Positions 1-5,743 of a stretch of 7,940 nucleotides of DNA are shown here, in pieces. The notes under the pieces were generated by a model, which saw nothing but the letters and a program-made list of their open reading frames with translations, did not search any database and had not been told where the DNA came from. Position 1 is the first letter of the stretch; each line of letters starts with the position of its first letter. The DNA comes from Phenylobacterium sp. (GTDB lineage Bacteria; Pseudomonadota; Alphaproteobacteria; Caulobacterales; Caulobacteraceae). The DNA is taken from assembly GCA_028291285.1 (NCBI GenBank), contig JAQGIJ010000396.1, positions 1-7,940 of the forward strand. The letters are read 5' to 3'. Made by a program: the position numbers and the translations under genes.

Positions 1-840
1 GATCGGCGGGATCACGCCCGAGGTGTTGATCTTCAGCGGCAGGAACGAGGTGTCGCCGCCGAACATGCGGTTGCCCACCTGGCGCTTGGGGTACTGCACC
101 AGGAGCCGGCGCTGCGAGCGCTCGAAAAACACGATGGCGGCGGTGACCGCGACGACCAGCACCGCGATCAGCAGCAGCACGCCGCCGTTCAGCGCCCCGG
201 TCCGCGCCAGCGAGAAAGCCTGGCCGAGGTAGCGCGGGAAGGTCGCCACGATGCCGGCGAAGATGATCAGGCTGACGCCGTTGCCGATGCCGCGGCTGGT
301 GATCTGCTCGCCCAGCCACATCAGGAAGAGGGTGCCGCCGGTGAGCGTGAACACCGTCGAGACGACGAAGAACAGGCCGGGATTGTCGACCACGCCCGTG
401 CTCGCCTGCAGGCCCATGGCGATGCCGAAGGACTGGAACAGGGCCAGCACCACGGTCAGGTAGCGGGTGTACTGGTTGAGGGTCTTGCGCCCGGCCTCGC
501 CGCCTTCCTTGCGCAGCTTCTCCCACGGCGGATAGACCGTGCCCAGCAGCTGGACGATGATCGAGGCCGAGATGTAGGGCATGACGTTCAGCGAGAAGAT
601 CGCCATGCGCTGCACGGCGCCGCCCGAGAACATGTTGAACATGCCCAGGATGCCCTTGGCCTGGCCCTGGAAGGCCTGGGCGAAGGCCGACGCGTCGATG
701 CCGGGGATCGGGATGTAGCAACCCAGCCGGTACACCACCATCGCCATGAGGGTGAACCAGATGCGCTTGTGCAGCTCCGTCGCCTTCTGGAAGGCGCCGA
801 AGTTCATGTTCGCGGCGAGCTGTTCTGCGGCCGAAGCCAT
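1..840 (-). CDS. secY: Preprotein translocase subunit SecY, N-terminal 280 codons (3' end outside window)
   Basis: SecY is the pore subunit of the SecYEG channel in the inner membrane and moves unfolded secretory and membrane proteins with SecA or the ribosome. Reading from the ATG at 840, the frame stays open to base 1, giving exactly 280 codons of a protein usually near 440 residues. Visible landmarks are a first hydrophobic segment around residues 27-45, the plug region around 64-78, the family signature NVMPYISASIIVQLL at 85-99, the second signature MWLGEQITSRGIGNGVSLI at 174-192, a hydrophobic segment at 220-239, and the basic cytoplasmic loop ERSQRRLLVQYPKRQVG at 240-256 that contacts SecA and the ribosome. 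The start follows AGGGGA at a suitable distance. It is the last gene here, 82 bases after rplO, the usual spc-operon position. Nothing suggests a break; the truncation is the window edge. Confidence 0.98.
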   Translation of the reverse strand, partial: MASAAEQLAANMNFGAFQKATELHKRIWFTLMAMVVYRLGCYIPIPGIDASAFAQAFQGQAKGILGMFNMFSGGAVQRMAIFSLNVMPYISASIIVQLLGTVYPPWEKLRKEGGEAGRKTLNQYTRYLTVVLALFQSFGIAMGLQASTGVVDNPGLFFVVSTVFTLTGGTLFLMWLGEQITSRGIGNGVSLIIFAGIVATFPRYLGQAFSLARTGALNGGVLLLIAVLVVAVTAAIVFFERSQRRLLVQYPKRQVGNRMFGGDTSFLPLKINTSGVIPPI

Positions 841-922
841 TCAAATCCCCTGACTCGAGACTTCGATCAGATAGGACGGCGCGGGCCGGAAGGCGAGGCC
901 GGCGTCGTCGCATCCATCCGGA
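841..922. other. rplO-secY intergenic spacer
   Basis: The spacer is 82 bases between the rplO stop and the secY start. It carries the secY Shine-Dalgarno sequence (AGGGGA, minus strand) at its secY end. A short GCCGG/CCGGC inverted repeat (885-889 with 899-903) has a nine-base loop and no following T-run, so it is not a convincing terminator. I see no clear promoter, although an internal secY promoter cannot be excluded by eye. Confidence 0.6.
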
Positions 923-1417
923 TCAGGCTTCGGGCGCGGCCTCGGGCGTGGGTTCGGGCTTGGTGGTGGTGAGCGTTCCGCCGGCCTTCTCGACCGCGGC
1001 GCGGGCGCCGGCGGTGGCCGAATAGACGGTGAGCGTGATCTTGGAGGTCAGCTCGCCCTTGCCCAGCAGCTTCACCCCGTCCTTGGTGCGGCGCACCAGG
1101 CCCGCCTTCAGCAGGACCTCGGCGTCGATCGGCTGGCCCGCGTCCAGCTTGCCGGCGGCGATCGCCTGCTCGATCCGCCACAGGTTCACTTCCGCGAACT
1201 CCTTGGCGAAGGGATTGTTGAAGCCGCGCTTGGGCATGCGCATGTGCAGCGGCATCTGGCCGCCTTCGAAGCCGGCGATGGCGACGCCGCTGCGGGCCTT
1301 CTGGCCCTTCACGCCACGGCCGGCGGTCTTGCCCTTGCCCGAGCCCGGACCGCGGCCGACGCGCATGCGGTTCTTGGTGGAGCCCGCGCGCGGGGCCAGT
1401 TCGTTGAGCTTGGTCAT
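923..1417 (-). CDS. rplO: 50S ribosomal protein L15
   Basis: L15 binds 23S rRNA and joins during later 50S assembly. The protein is 164 residues, against 144 in E. coli. The N-terminal Gly/Lys/Arg-rich part that threads into rRNA is clear ([20 protein letters not shown] at 21-40), followed by [18 protein letters not shown] at 49-66. The C-terminal L15 signature spans roughly 117-147 (starting [11 protein letters not shown]). The extra length is a tail rich in Thr, Pro, Glu and Ala after residue 148, a common kind of extension in alphaproteobacteria and probably disordered. The frame is open upstream to 1492, but the ATG at 1417 is preferred: it gives the usual MTKLNELAP beginning and has AAGGAG nine bases upstream. 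It lies 206 bases after rpmD, an unusually large gap for this operon, filled mainly by a hairpin repeat. Confidence 0.97.
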   Translation of the reverse strand: MTKLNELAPRAGSTKNRMRVGRGPGSGKGKTAGRGVKGQKARSGVAIAGFEGGQMPLHMRMPKRGFNNPFAKEFAEVNLWRIEQAIAAGKLDAGQPIDAEVLLKAGLVRRTKDGVKLLGKGELTSKITLTVYSATAGARAAVEKAGGTLTTTKPEPTPEAAPEA

Positions 1418-1479
1418 CTGACGCCTCTCCTTGGAGATCTGTCGCCGGAGCGGAGGCCCCGACTCGGCTGGTTTTTCCG

Positions 1480-1531
1480 CCCTCCCCTTCATGGGGAGGG
1501 ATGATCGGGCGAGAGCCCGATCTGGGTGGGG
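1480..1531. repeat. rplO-side arm of the element: two perfect hairpins
   Basis: The outer hairpin pairs 1480-1487 (CCCTCCCC) with 1493-1500 (GGGGAGGG) around a TTCAT loop. The inner hairpin pairs 1503-1510 (GATCGGGC) with 1515-1522 (GCCCGATC) around GAGA; both stems are eight perfect base pairs. The arm ends in GGGTGGGG. On the transcribed strand the outer hairpin is followed by CGGAAAAACC, which is A-rich rather than U-rich, so it is not an intrinsic terminator. Confidence 0.85.
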
Positions 1532-1566
1532 GAGTCGGGATCAGGCTCGGCGCCTGGTCGTGAGAT

Positions 1567-1617
1567 CCCCACCCTGCCCGGCTTCGCCGGGCTGTCCCTC
1601 CCCGTGAAGGGGAGGGA
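1567..1617. repeat. rpmD-side arm of the element: two perfect hairpins
   Basis: The outer hairpin pairs 1595-1603 (TCCCTCCCC) with 1609-1617 (GGGGAGGGA) around GTGAA, nine perfect pairs, and begins only six bases after the rpmD stop codon in the transcript. The inner hairpin pairs 1576-1582 (GCCCGGC) with 1586-1592 (GCCGGGC). On the minus strand its tip reads GCGAAGC, known as an exceptionally stable mini-hairpin. It is the counterpart of the 1480-1531 arm. Confidence 0.85.
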
Positions 1618-1623
1618 GAAGCG

Positions 1624-1803
1624 CTACTCGGAAACCACTTCGACCATGTGGGCGACCTTGGCGATCATCCCGCGAGTGGAGGGGGTGTCTTCCAGCGTGG
1701 CCGTGCGGCCCTGCTTGTTGAGGCCCAGGCCGATGAGGGTCGCGCGCTGGTCCTTCTTGCGGCGGATCGGACTGCCGGTCTGGCGAACGGTGATGGTGGC
1801 CAT
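1624..1803 (-). CDS. rpmD: 50S ribosomal protein L30
   Basis: L30 is a small 50S protein that binds 23S rRNA. The protein is 59 residues, the same as E. coli L30. It begins [20 protein letters not shown] and continues with the family core [20 protein letters not shown] (residues 23-42), then [17 protein letters not shown] at the C-terminus. The ATG at 1803 follows the rpsE stop after five bases, and its ribosome-binding site AAGGA overlaps the end of rpsE, so the two are likely translated in a coupled way. The stop is TAG at 1624-1626; just downstream in the transcript lies a strong hairpin of the repeat element. L30 is absent from some bacterial lineages, so its presence is informative. Confidence 0.96.
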   Translation of the reverse strand: MATITVRQTGSPIRRKKDQRATLIGLGLNKQGRTATLEDTPSTRGMIAKVAHMVEVVSE

Positions 1804-1808
1804 CTCGC

Positions 1809-2399
1809 TTATCCTTCCGCGTCGGCCGCGGGCGCAGTGGTCGCCGACGCACCGTCGGCGCGCCGGCCGATCACGTCGGAGACCTTCTTGCCGCGCTTGG
1901 CGGCGACCTGGCGGGGCGAAGACTGGGCCTTCAGCGCCTCGAAGGTCGCGCGCACCATGTTGTAGGGGTTGGACGAGCCGACCGACTTGCCGACCACGTC
2001 CTGGACGCCCAGGGTTTCCAGCACCGCCCGCATCGGGCCGCCGGCGATGACGCCGGTGCCGGGAGGTGCTGCGCGCACCATCACCTTGCCCGCGCCCCAG
2101 CGGCCGGCGCCGTCGTGGTGCAGGGTGCGGCTCTCGCGCAGCGGCACGCGGATCATCGACTTCTTGGCTTCCTCGGTCGCCTTGCGGATGGCTTCCGGCA
2201 CTTCGCGCGCCTTGCCGTGACCGAAGCCGACGCGGCCCTTCTGGTCGCCGACGACCATCAGGGCGGCGAAGGAGAACCGGCGGCCGCCCTTCACGGTGGC
2301 GGCGACGCGGTTGATGTGCACCAGCTTCTCGACAATGTCGCTGTCGCGGTCGTCTTCGCGATTGCGACGGTCGCCGCGCTCTTCGTTCCTGCGAGCCAT
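1809..2399 (-). CDS. rpsE: 30S ribosomal protein S5
   Basis: S5 sits in the 30S body near the decoding centre and mRNA entry, next to S4 and S8, and affects decoding fidelity; mutations in its N-terminal loop give spectinomycin resistance in several bacteria. The protein is 196 residues versus about 167 in E. coli. A charged extension ([19 protein letters not shown], residues 3-21) precedes the double-stranded RNA-binding-like domain with [20 protein letters not shown] (35-54) and [17 protein letters not shown] (55-71). The C-terminal domain contains [20 protein letters not shown] (112-131) and [15 protein letters not shown] (142-156), then an Ala/Thr-rich tail. The spectinomycin loop reads [11 protein letters not shown] (29-39), with Ala34 where Lys is usual. 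The ATG at 2399 is preceded by TAAGGA, in which the rplR stop forms part of the ribosome-binding site. Confidence 0.97.
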   Translation of the reverse strand: MARRNEERGDRRNREDDRDSDIVEKLVHINRVAATVKGGRRFSFAALMVVGDQKGRVGFGHGKAREVPEAIRKATEEAKKSMIRVPLRESRTLHHDGAGRWGAGKVMVRAAPPGTGVIAGGPMRAVLETLGVQDVVGKSVGSSNPYNMVRATFEALKAQSSPRQVAAKRGKKVSDVIGRRADGASATTAPAADAEG

Positions 2400-2409
2400 C
2401 GATCGTTCC

Positions 2410-2769
2410 TTAGAAATTCAGGCCGGCTTCGCGCGCGGCGTCCGCCAGGGCCTTGACCCGGCCGTGATAGAGGTAGCCGCCGCGGTCGAAGATCACTTCC
2501 TTGACGCCCTTGTCGATGGCGCGCTGGGCGACCAGCGCGCCGACGCGGGCGGCGGCGTCCTTGTCGGAGCCCTTCGACGTGCTCTCGCCGGCTTCCAGCG
2601 ACGAGGCGGCCGCGAGCGTCACGCCGCGCTCATCGTCGATGACCTGGGCGTAGATGTTCTTGGACGAGCGGAAGACCGACAGCCGGGGGCGGCCGTTCGC
2701 CAGCTTGCGCAGGCGGGTCCGGACGCGCTGGGCGCGGCGCTTGGTGGTGTCGCGGGAGGAGAGCGCCAT
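2410..2769 (-). CDS. rplR: 50S ribosomal protein L18
   Basis: L18 binds 5S rRNA and, with L5, anchors it in the central protuberance of the 50S subunit. The protein is 119 residues (E. coli 117). The basic N-terminus [15 protein letters not shown] (9-23) is followed by [20 protein letters not shown] (27-46), the usual L18 core, and by [20 protein letters not shown] (92-111) at the C-terminus. The frame is open further upstream to 2946, but that part lies within rplF; the ATG at 2769, one base after the rplF stop, gives the normal L18 length. Only a weak, distant purine-rich stretch precedes it, so translation probably depends on ribosomes finishing rplF. Confidence 0.97.
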   Translation of the reverse strand: MALSSRDTTKRRAQRVRTRLRKLANGRPRLSVFRSSKNIYAQVIDDERGVTLAAASSLEAGESTSKGSDKDAAARVGALVAQRAIDKGVKEVIFDRGGYLYHGRVKALADAAREAGLNF

Positions 2770-2770
2770 C

Positions 2771-3304
2771 TTACTTCTTCTTGCCTTCCTTGCGGCGGAC
2801 CTGCTCGCCGGCGTAGCGCACGCCCTTGCCCTTGTAGGGCTCGGGCGGACGGATGCGGCGGATGCGCGCCGCGGTCTCGCCGACCAGCTGCTTGTCGATG
2901 CCGGAGATGCGGATTTCCGTCTGCCTCGGCGTGGCGAAGCTGACACCCTCCGGCGGCTGGATGTTCACGTCGTGGCTGAAGCCCAGCTGCATGGAGAGCG
3001 ACTGGCCCTTCATCGCCGCGCGATAGCCAACGCCCACCAGCTCGAGCGTGCGCTCGTAGCCCTGGGTGACGCCGGTCACCATGTTGTTCACCAGGGTGCG
3101 CGAGAGGCCCCACATGGCTCGCGCCCGGGTGGAGTCGACGCGCGTGGCCAGCGTCAGTTCGGCGCCGTCCTGGCGGACCTCGATCTCGTCGGCGACGGTC
3201 CAGGCGAGCTGGCCCTTGGGACCCTTCACCGTGACGGTCTGGCCGTCGAGGGTCACCGTGACCCCGGTGGGGACGGCGACTGCCTTCTTTCCGATGCGCG
3301 ACAT
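2771..3304 (-). CDS. rplF: 50S ribosomal protein L6
   Basis: L6 lies near the sarcin-ricin loop and the factor-binding region of the 50S subunit. At 177 residues it equals the E. coli length. It starts [20 protein letters not shown], contains [10 protein letters not shown] (24-33), the motif [20 protein letters not shown] (84-103), and the C-terminal signature [16 protein letters not shown] (152-167), ending in a lysine-rich tail. The ATG at 3304 is one base after the rpsH stop (TGAGATG). I see no clear Shine-Dalgarno sequence in the preceding 20 bases (TGCTCTGCCGGGTCTATTGA), so reinitiation after rpsH is the likely mode. It is followed by rplR after a single base. Confidence 0.98.
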   Translation of the reverse strand: MSRIGKKAVAVPTGVTVTLDGQTVTVKGPKGQLAWTVADEIEVRQDGAELTLATRVDSTRARAMWGLSRTLVNNMVTGVTQGYERTLELVGVGYRAAMKGQSLSMQLGFSHDVNIQPPEGVSFATPRQTEIRISGIDKQLVGETAARIRRIRPPEPYKGKGVRYAGEQVRRKEGKKK

Positions 3305-3305
3305 C

Positions 3306-3701
3306 TCAATAGACCCGGCAGAGCACTTCGCCGCCCACGTTCTGATCGCGCGCGGCGGTGTCGGACATGACGCCCTTGGGCGTCGACAGGATCGAGATCC
3401 CGAGGCCGTTCTTCACCGGCTTCAGGTCCTTGATCGACGAATAGACGCGGCGGCCCGGCTTGGAGACGCGGCTGATCTCGACGATCACCGGCTGGCCGTC
3501 GAAGTACTTGAGGTCGATCTCGAACTCGGGGAAGGCGCCGGGCTTCTCCACCAAGTGGTAGCCGCGGATGTAGCCCTCGTCGAGCAGCACGTCGAGGACG
3601 CGCGCGCGCATCTTCGAGGCCGGCGTCAGGACCTTGCTGCGGCTGCGTTGAGCCGCGTTCTTGAGACGGGCGATCAGATCGCCGATGGGGTCGTTGACCA
3701 T
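3306..3701 (-). CDS. rpsH: 30S ribosomal protein S8
   Basis: S8 binds helix 21 in the central domain of 16S rRNA and is a primary assembly protein. In E. coli it also represses translation of the spc operon by binding its mRNA near the rplE start. The protein is 131 residues (E. coli 130). It begins with the usual [14 protein letters not shown] (3-16), and its C-terminal RNA-binding signature [18 protein letters not shown] (101-118) is intact, ending GGEVLCRVY. The ATG at 3701 is preceded by TAGGAGGGG, a strong ribosome-binding site in which the rpsN stop codon TAG supplies the first bases. A candidate target for its autoregulation is noted at rplE. Confidence 0.98.
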   Translation of the reverse strand: MVNDPIGDLIARLKNAAQRSRSKVLTPASKMRARVLDVLLDEGYIRGYHLVEKPGAFPEFEIDLKYFDGQPVIVEISRVSKPGRRVYSSIKDLKPVKNGLGISILSTPKGVMSDTAARDQNVGGEVLCRVY

Positions 3702-3714
3702 CTGTATGCCCCTC

Positions 3715-4020
3715 CTACCAGCTCGACTTGACGAGGCCCGGGATCAGGCCCTGCGAACCCAGGTCGCGGAGCGAGATCCGGCTCATCCGCAGCTTGCGGT
3801 AATAGGCCCGCGGACGCCCGGTGACCTCGCAGCGGTTGCGGATGCGGGTCTTGGACGAGCTGCGCGGCAGCTGCGCGAGCTTCAGCCGGGCGTCGAAGCG
3901 TTCTTCGAGCGGCAGGCTCTCGTTGTTGGCGATCGCCTTCAGCTGGTTGCGCCTGGAGGCGTATTGCTTGACGAGCTTCTTGACCAGCTCGTTGCGGTTG
4001 ACGGCGCTTTTCTTGGCCAT
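3715..4020 (-). CDS. rpsN: 30S ribosomal protein S14, long zinc-free form
   Basis: S14 belongs to the 30S head, near S3, S10 and S19. The protein is 101 residues, exactly the length of the E. coli long form. Only one cysteine is present ([20 protein letters not shown], residues 61-80), so the CXXC pairs of the short zinc-binding form are absent and this is the zinc-independent type. The N-terminus [20 protein letters not shown] (2-21) and the C-terminus [11 protein letters not shown] also fit. The ATG at 4020 follows rplE by 18 bases, with GGAAGGA as ribosome-binding site. Being zinc-free, it does not need a zinc-starvation paralogue. Confidence 0.98.
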   Translation of the reverse strand: MAKKSAVNRNELVKKLVKQYASRRNQLKAIANNESLPLEERFDARLKLAQLPRSSSKTRIRNRCEVTGRPRAYYRKLRMSRISLRDLGSQGLIPGLVKSSW

Positions 4021-4038
4021 GTTCTTTCTTCCTTCCCG

Positions 4039-4599
4039 CTACGCTTGCACGAACGGGAACTGGAATTCCTTGAGAAGCGCGCGCGCCTCGTCGTCGGTCT
4101 TCGCAGTCGTGGCGACGATGATGTCCATGCCCCACATCTGATCGATCTGGTCGTAGTTGATCTCCGGGAACACGATGTGCTCCCGCACGCCCAGGGCGTA
4201 GTTGCCGTTGCCGTCGAAGGAGGTGGGCTTCAGGCCCCGGAAGTCCTTCACGCGCGGCAGCGCGATGGTGATCAGCCGGTCCAGGAACTCGTACATGCGG
4301 TCCTTGCGCAGCGTCACCTTGGCGCCGATCGTCATGCCTTCGCGCAGCTTGAAGCCGGCGATGGAGGTCCTGGCCTTGGTGGTCACCGGCTTCTGGCCGG
4401 CGATCCTCGCCAGGTCGGCGACGGCCGCCTGCACCTTCTTGGAGTCCGCCACGGCTTCGCCGATGCCCATGTTCAGGACGATCTTGTCCAGCTTGGGGAT
4501 CTGCATCTCGTTCGTGTAGGCGAACTGGTCCTTCAGCGCCTTGCGGATGCGCGTCCGGTACTCGGCCTTGAGCCGAGGTTCGTAAGTTTCGTCAGCCAC
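4039..4599 (-). CDS. rplE: 50S ribosomal protein L5, GTG start overlapping rplX
   Basis: L5 binds 5S rRNA in the central protuberance and forms an intersubunit bridge with S13. The protein is 186 residues (E. coli 179). Landmarks are [17 protein letters not shown] (34-50), the signature [20 protein letters not shown] (62-81) continuing GFKLREG, the segment RDLI-like [20 protein letters not shown] (102-121), and [19 protein letters not shown] (144-162). The start is GTG at 4597-4599, eight bases inside the end of rplX (GTGGCTGA shares the rplX stop). The next in-frame ATG is at residue 32, within the conserved body, so GTG is well supported; GAGGTGAT lies just upstream. The start lies within a possible regulatory hairpin described separately. 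Confidence 0.97.
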   Translation of the reverse strand: MADETYEPRLKAEYRTRIRKALKDQFAYTNEMQIPKLDKIVLNMGIGEAVADSKKVQAAVADLARIAGQKPVTTKARTSIAGFKLREGMTIGAKVTLRKDRMYEFLDRLITIALPRVKDFRGLKPTSFDGNGNYALGVREHIVFPEINYDQIDQMWGMDIIVATTAKTDDEARALLKEFQFPFVQA

Positions 4600-4610
4600 T
4601 GATCACCTCG
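4561..4610 (-). promoter_or_regulatory. Candidate translational control structure at the rplE start
   Basis: In the transcript, CGAGGT (4610 to 4605), which contains the rplE ribosome-binding site, can pair with ACCTCG (4579 to 4574, codons 7-9 of rplE), enclosing a small TCAG/CTGA hairpin (4599-4602 with 4592-4595) that includes the GTG start. The same CTCGGC (4577 to 4572) can instead pair with GCCGAG (4566 to 4561) around TCAAG, which would free the ribosome-binding site. The two pairings exclude one another. In E. coli the S8 repressor site of the spc operon lies at this same rplX/rplE junction. The function here is inferred from position and pairing only. Confidence 0.35.
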
Positions 4611-4906
4611 CCGGTCGTCTTGGCGAAACGGACCTTCTTGTCGGCTTCCACGCGGAAGCCGACGCGGGTCGGCTTGCCCTGGGAGTCGACAATGGCCACG
4701 TTCGACACGTGGATCGGCGCTTCCTTGTTCTTGATGCCGCCTTGCGGATCGGACTGCGTCGGGCGGGTGTGGCGCTGGACCATGTTCAGGCCCTCGACCA
4801 GCACGCGCTGCGCCTGCGGGAACACCCGGAGGACACTGCCCTGGCGGCCCTTGTCCTTGCCGGTGAGGACCACGATGCGGTCCCCCTTCTTGATCTTCGC
4901 CGCCAT
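4592..4906 (-). CDS. rplX: 50S ribosomal protein L24
   Basis: L24 starts assembly of the 50S subunit by binding the 5' domain of 23S rRNA. With the ATG at 4906 the protein is 104 residues, identical to the E. coli length. A KOW motif occupies about residues 5-32 ([20 protein letters not shown]), followed by [15 protein letters not shown] (35-49), then [19 protein letters not shown] (56-74). A GTG directly upstream at 4909 is also in frame, but the ATG is preferred: it is five bases after GAGGTG, and TGATG makes the rplN stop overlap it by one base, as at other junctions in this operon. The end overlaps rplE by eight bases. Confidence 0.97.
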   Translation of the reverse strand: MAAKIKKGDRIVVLTGKDKGRQGSVLRVFPQAQRVLVEGLNMVQRHTRPTQSDPQGGIKNKEAPIHVSNVAIVDSQGKPTRVGFRVEADKKVRFAKTTGEVISG

Positions 4907-5274
4907 CACAGCACCTCGGGGGCGAGCGAAATGACCTTCATGTGGTTCTTGGCGCGCAGTTCACGGGGAACCGGGCCGAAGATCCGCGTGCCGATCGGCT
5001 CGCCTTGCTTGTTGACGATCACCGCCGCGTTCTTGTCGAAGCGGATCACCGAGCCGTCCTTGCGCTTGATGGCCTGGCTGGTGCGCACGACGATCGCCTG
5101 CAGCACATCGCCCTTCTTCACGCGGCCGCGCGGGATGGCTTCCTTCACGGAGACCACGATGCGATCGCCGACGCTGGCGTAGCGGCGCTTTGCGCCACCC
5201 AGCACCTTGATGCACATGACCCGTCGGGCGCCGGAATTGTCGGCGACGTCCAGGTTAGTCTGCATCTGGATCAT
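4906..5274 (-). CDS. rplN: 50S ribosomal protein L14
   Basis: L14 is on the intersubunit face of the 50S subunit, contacts L19 and 16S rRNA, and is the docking site of the silencing factor RsfS. The protein is 122 residues, the usual length. It begins [20 protein letters not shown] (1-20), continues CIKVLGG, and contains the L14 signature in residues 60-86 ([20 protein letters not shown] and following). It ends with [16 protein letters not shown] (95-110). The ATG at 5274 is preceded by TAAGGAT, where the rpsQ stop codon overlaps the ribosome-binding site. Its own TGA shares one base with the rplX ATG. Confidence 0.98.
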   Translation of the reverse strand: MIQMQTNLDVADNSGARRVMCIKVLGGAKRRYASVGDRIVVSVKEAIPRGRVKKGDVLQAIVVRTSQAIKRKDGSVIRFDKNAAVIVNKQGEPIGTRIFGPVPRELRAKNHMKVISLAPEVL

Positions 5275-5286
5275 AGGGTCAGATCC

Positions 5287-5535
5287 TTACGCTCGGTCCG
5301 CGCCGCCCTTAGGCAGCACTTCCCAGGTTTTCAGTTTCGACTTCGGCGCGCACTCGATGATGCGCGCGAGGTCACCGGTCTTGTAGGCGTTGGCCTCATC
5401 GTGCGCGTGGTACTTCTTCGACCGGCGCACGGTCTTCTTCAGCAGCGGGTGAAGCAGCGTGCGCTCCACCTGCACCACTACGGTCTTGTCGCCCTTGTCG
5501 GAGACGACAACGCCTTCGAGAATTCGCTTCGGCAT
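5287..5535 (-). CDS. rpsQ: 30S ribosomal protein S17
   Basis: S17 is a primary binding protein of the 5' domain of 16S rRNA, with an OB fold. The protein is 82 residues (E. coli 84). It begins [20 protein letters not shown] (1-20) and has the basic loop [20 protein letters not shown] (25-44). The S17 signature region is [20 protein letters not shown] (54-73), where CAPKSK replaces the CRPLSK of E. coli. The ATG at 5535 follows TGAGGAG, in which the rpmC stop TGA is part of the ribosome-binding site, thirteen bases upstream. It lies between rpmC and rplN as in other S10-spc operons. Confidence 0.97.
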   Translation of the reverse strand: MPKRILEGVVVSDKGDKTVVVQVERTLLHPLLKKTVRRSKKYHAHDEANAYKTGDLARIIECAPKSKLKTWEVLPKGGADRA

Positions 5536-5548
5536 CTATCCGCTCTCC

Positions 5549-5743
5549 TCAGGCCTGCGCCTGCTTGGTCCGCAGGATGGTCTTGATGCGCGCGATGTCC
5601 TTGCGCACCTCGCCCACCCGGTGGGTCTTCTCCACCTGACCGGTCGCCTTCTGGAAGCGCAGGTTGAACTGCTCCTTCTTCAGGTTGACGAGGTGGTCGG
5701 TCAGCTGATCGGGGGTCATGCCCCGGACGTCTTCGATCTTCAT
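5549..5743 (-). CDS. rpmC: 50S ribosomal protein L29
   Basis: L29 lies beside the peptide exit tunnel next to L23, at the docking area for signal recognition particle and trigger factor. The protein is 64 residues (E. coli 63), a two-helix hairpin. It reads [20 protein letters not shown] (1-20), then the signature [20 protein letters not shown] (21-40), then the second helix [20 protein letters not shown] (41-60). The frame is open upstream to 5983, but the ATG at 5743 gives the standard length and shares one base with the rplP stop (TGATG), indicating coupled translation. GGAG sits ten bases upstream, within rplP. Confidence 0.97.
   Translation of the reverse strand: MKIEDVRGMTPDQLTDHLVNLKKEQFNLRFQKATGQVEKTHRVGEVRKDIARIKTILRTKQAQA

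Larger units (their letters stand above)
1480..1617. repeat. Inverted-repeat, multi-hairpin intergenic element between rpmD and rplO
   Basis: The element is about 138 bases and nearly symmetrical. The outermost 22 bases of each arm (1480-1501 and the complement of 1596-1617) match with a single difference (T versus C in the loop). Each arm holds an outer hairpin with a C/G-only-core stem (CCCTCCCC with GGGGAGGG), an inner hairpin and then GGGTGGGG (1524-1531; complement at 1567-1574). A small hairpin sits in the centre (CAGGC 1542-1546 with GCCTG 1552-1556). The two inner hairpins differ in sequence yet both pair perfectly. This looks like a dispersed REP- or MITE-like intergenic repeat; similar GGGGAGGG elements are, from memory, frequent in Caulobacterales genomes. 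No target duplication is evident at its ends. It is transcribed as part of the operon. Confidence 0.8.

Noticed and set aside
885..903. GCCGG/CCGGC inverted repeat in the rplO-secY spacer as a terminator
   Set aside because: Five-pair stem with a nine-base loop and no U-run; secY is normally co-transcribed with rplO.
923..1492. Longer rplO start at 1492
   Set aside because: The 25 extra residues do not look like L15, run into the repeat hairpin, and a strong AAGGAG precedes the ATG at 1417.
1471..1500. Possible intrinsic terminator formed by the hairpin at 1480-1500 and the nearby T-run at 1472-1476
   Set aside because: On the transcribed strand the run after the hairpin is A, not U. On the plus strand the T-run precedes the hairpin. 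Neither orientation makes a terminator.
921..1546. Shared word GGATCAGGCT near 920-929 and 1538-1547 as a direct repeat or target duplication
   Set aside because: GATCAGGC also appears at 265 and 3742 in unrelated coding sequence; the match is short and does not border the element.
1526..2050. 174-residue plus-strand frame crossing the repeat element and rpmD/rpsE
   Set aside because: It runs through hairpin repeats and antisense to rpmD and rpsE; the translation is Arg/Pro-rich without recognisable domains.
3715..4020. Possible zinc-binding S14
   Set aside because: Only one cysteine is present and the length is 101 residues, so it is the zinc-free form.
3661..4602. 313-residue open frame on the plus strand opposite rpsN and rplE
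   Set aside because: Same kind of shadow: composition follows the codon bias of the genes on the other strand, and no domain is visible.
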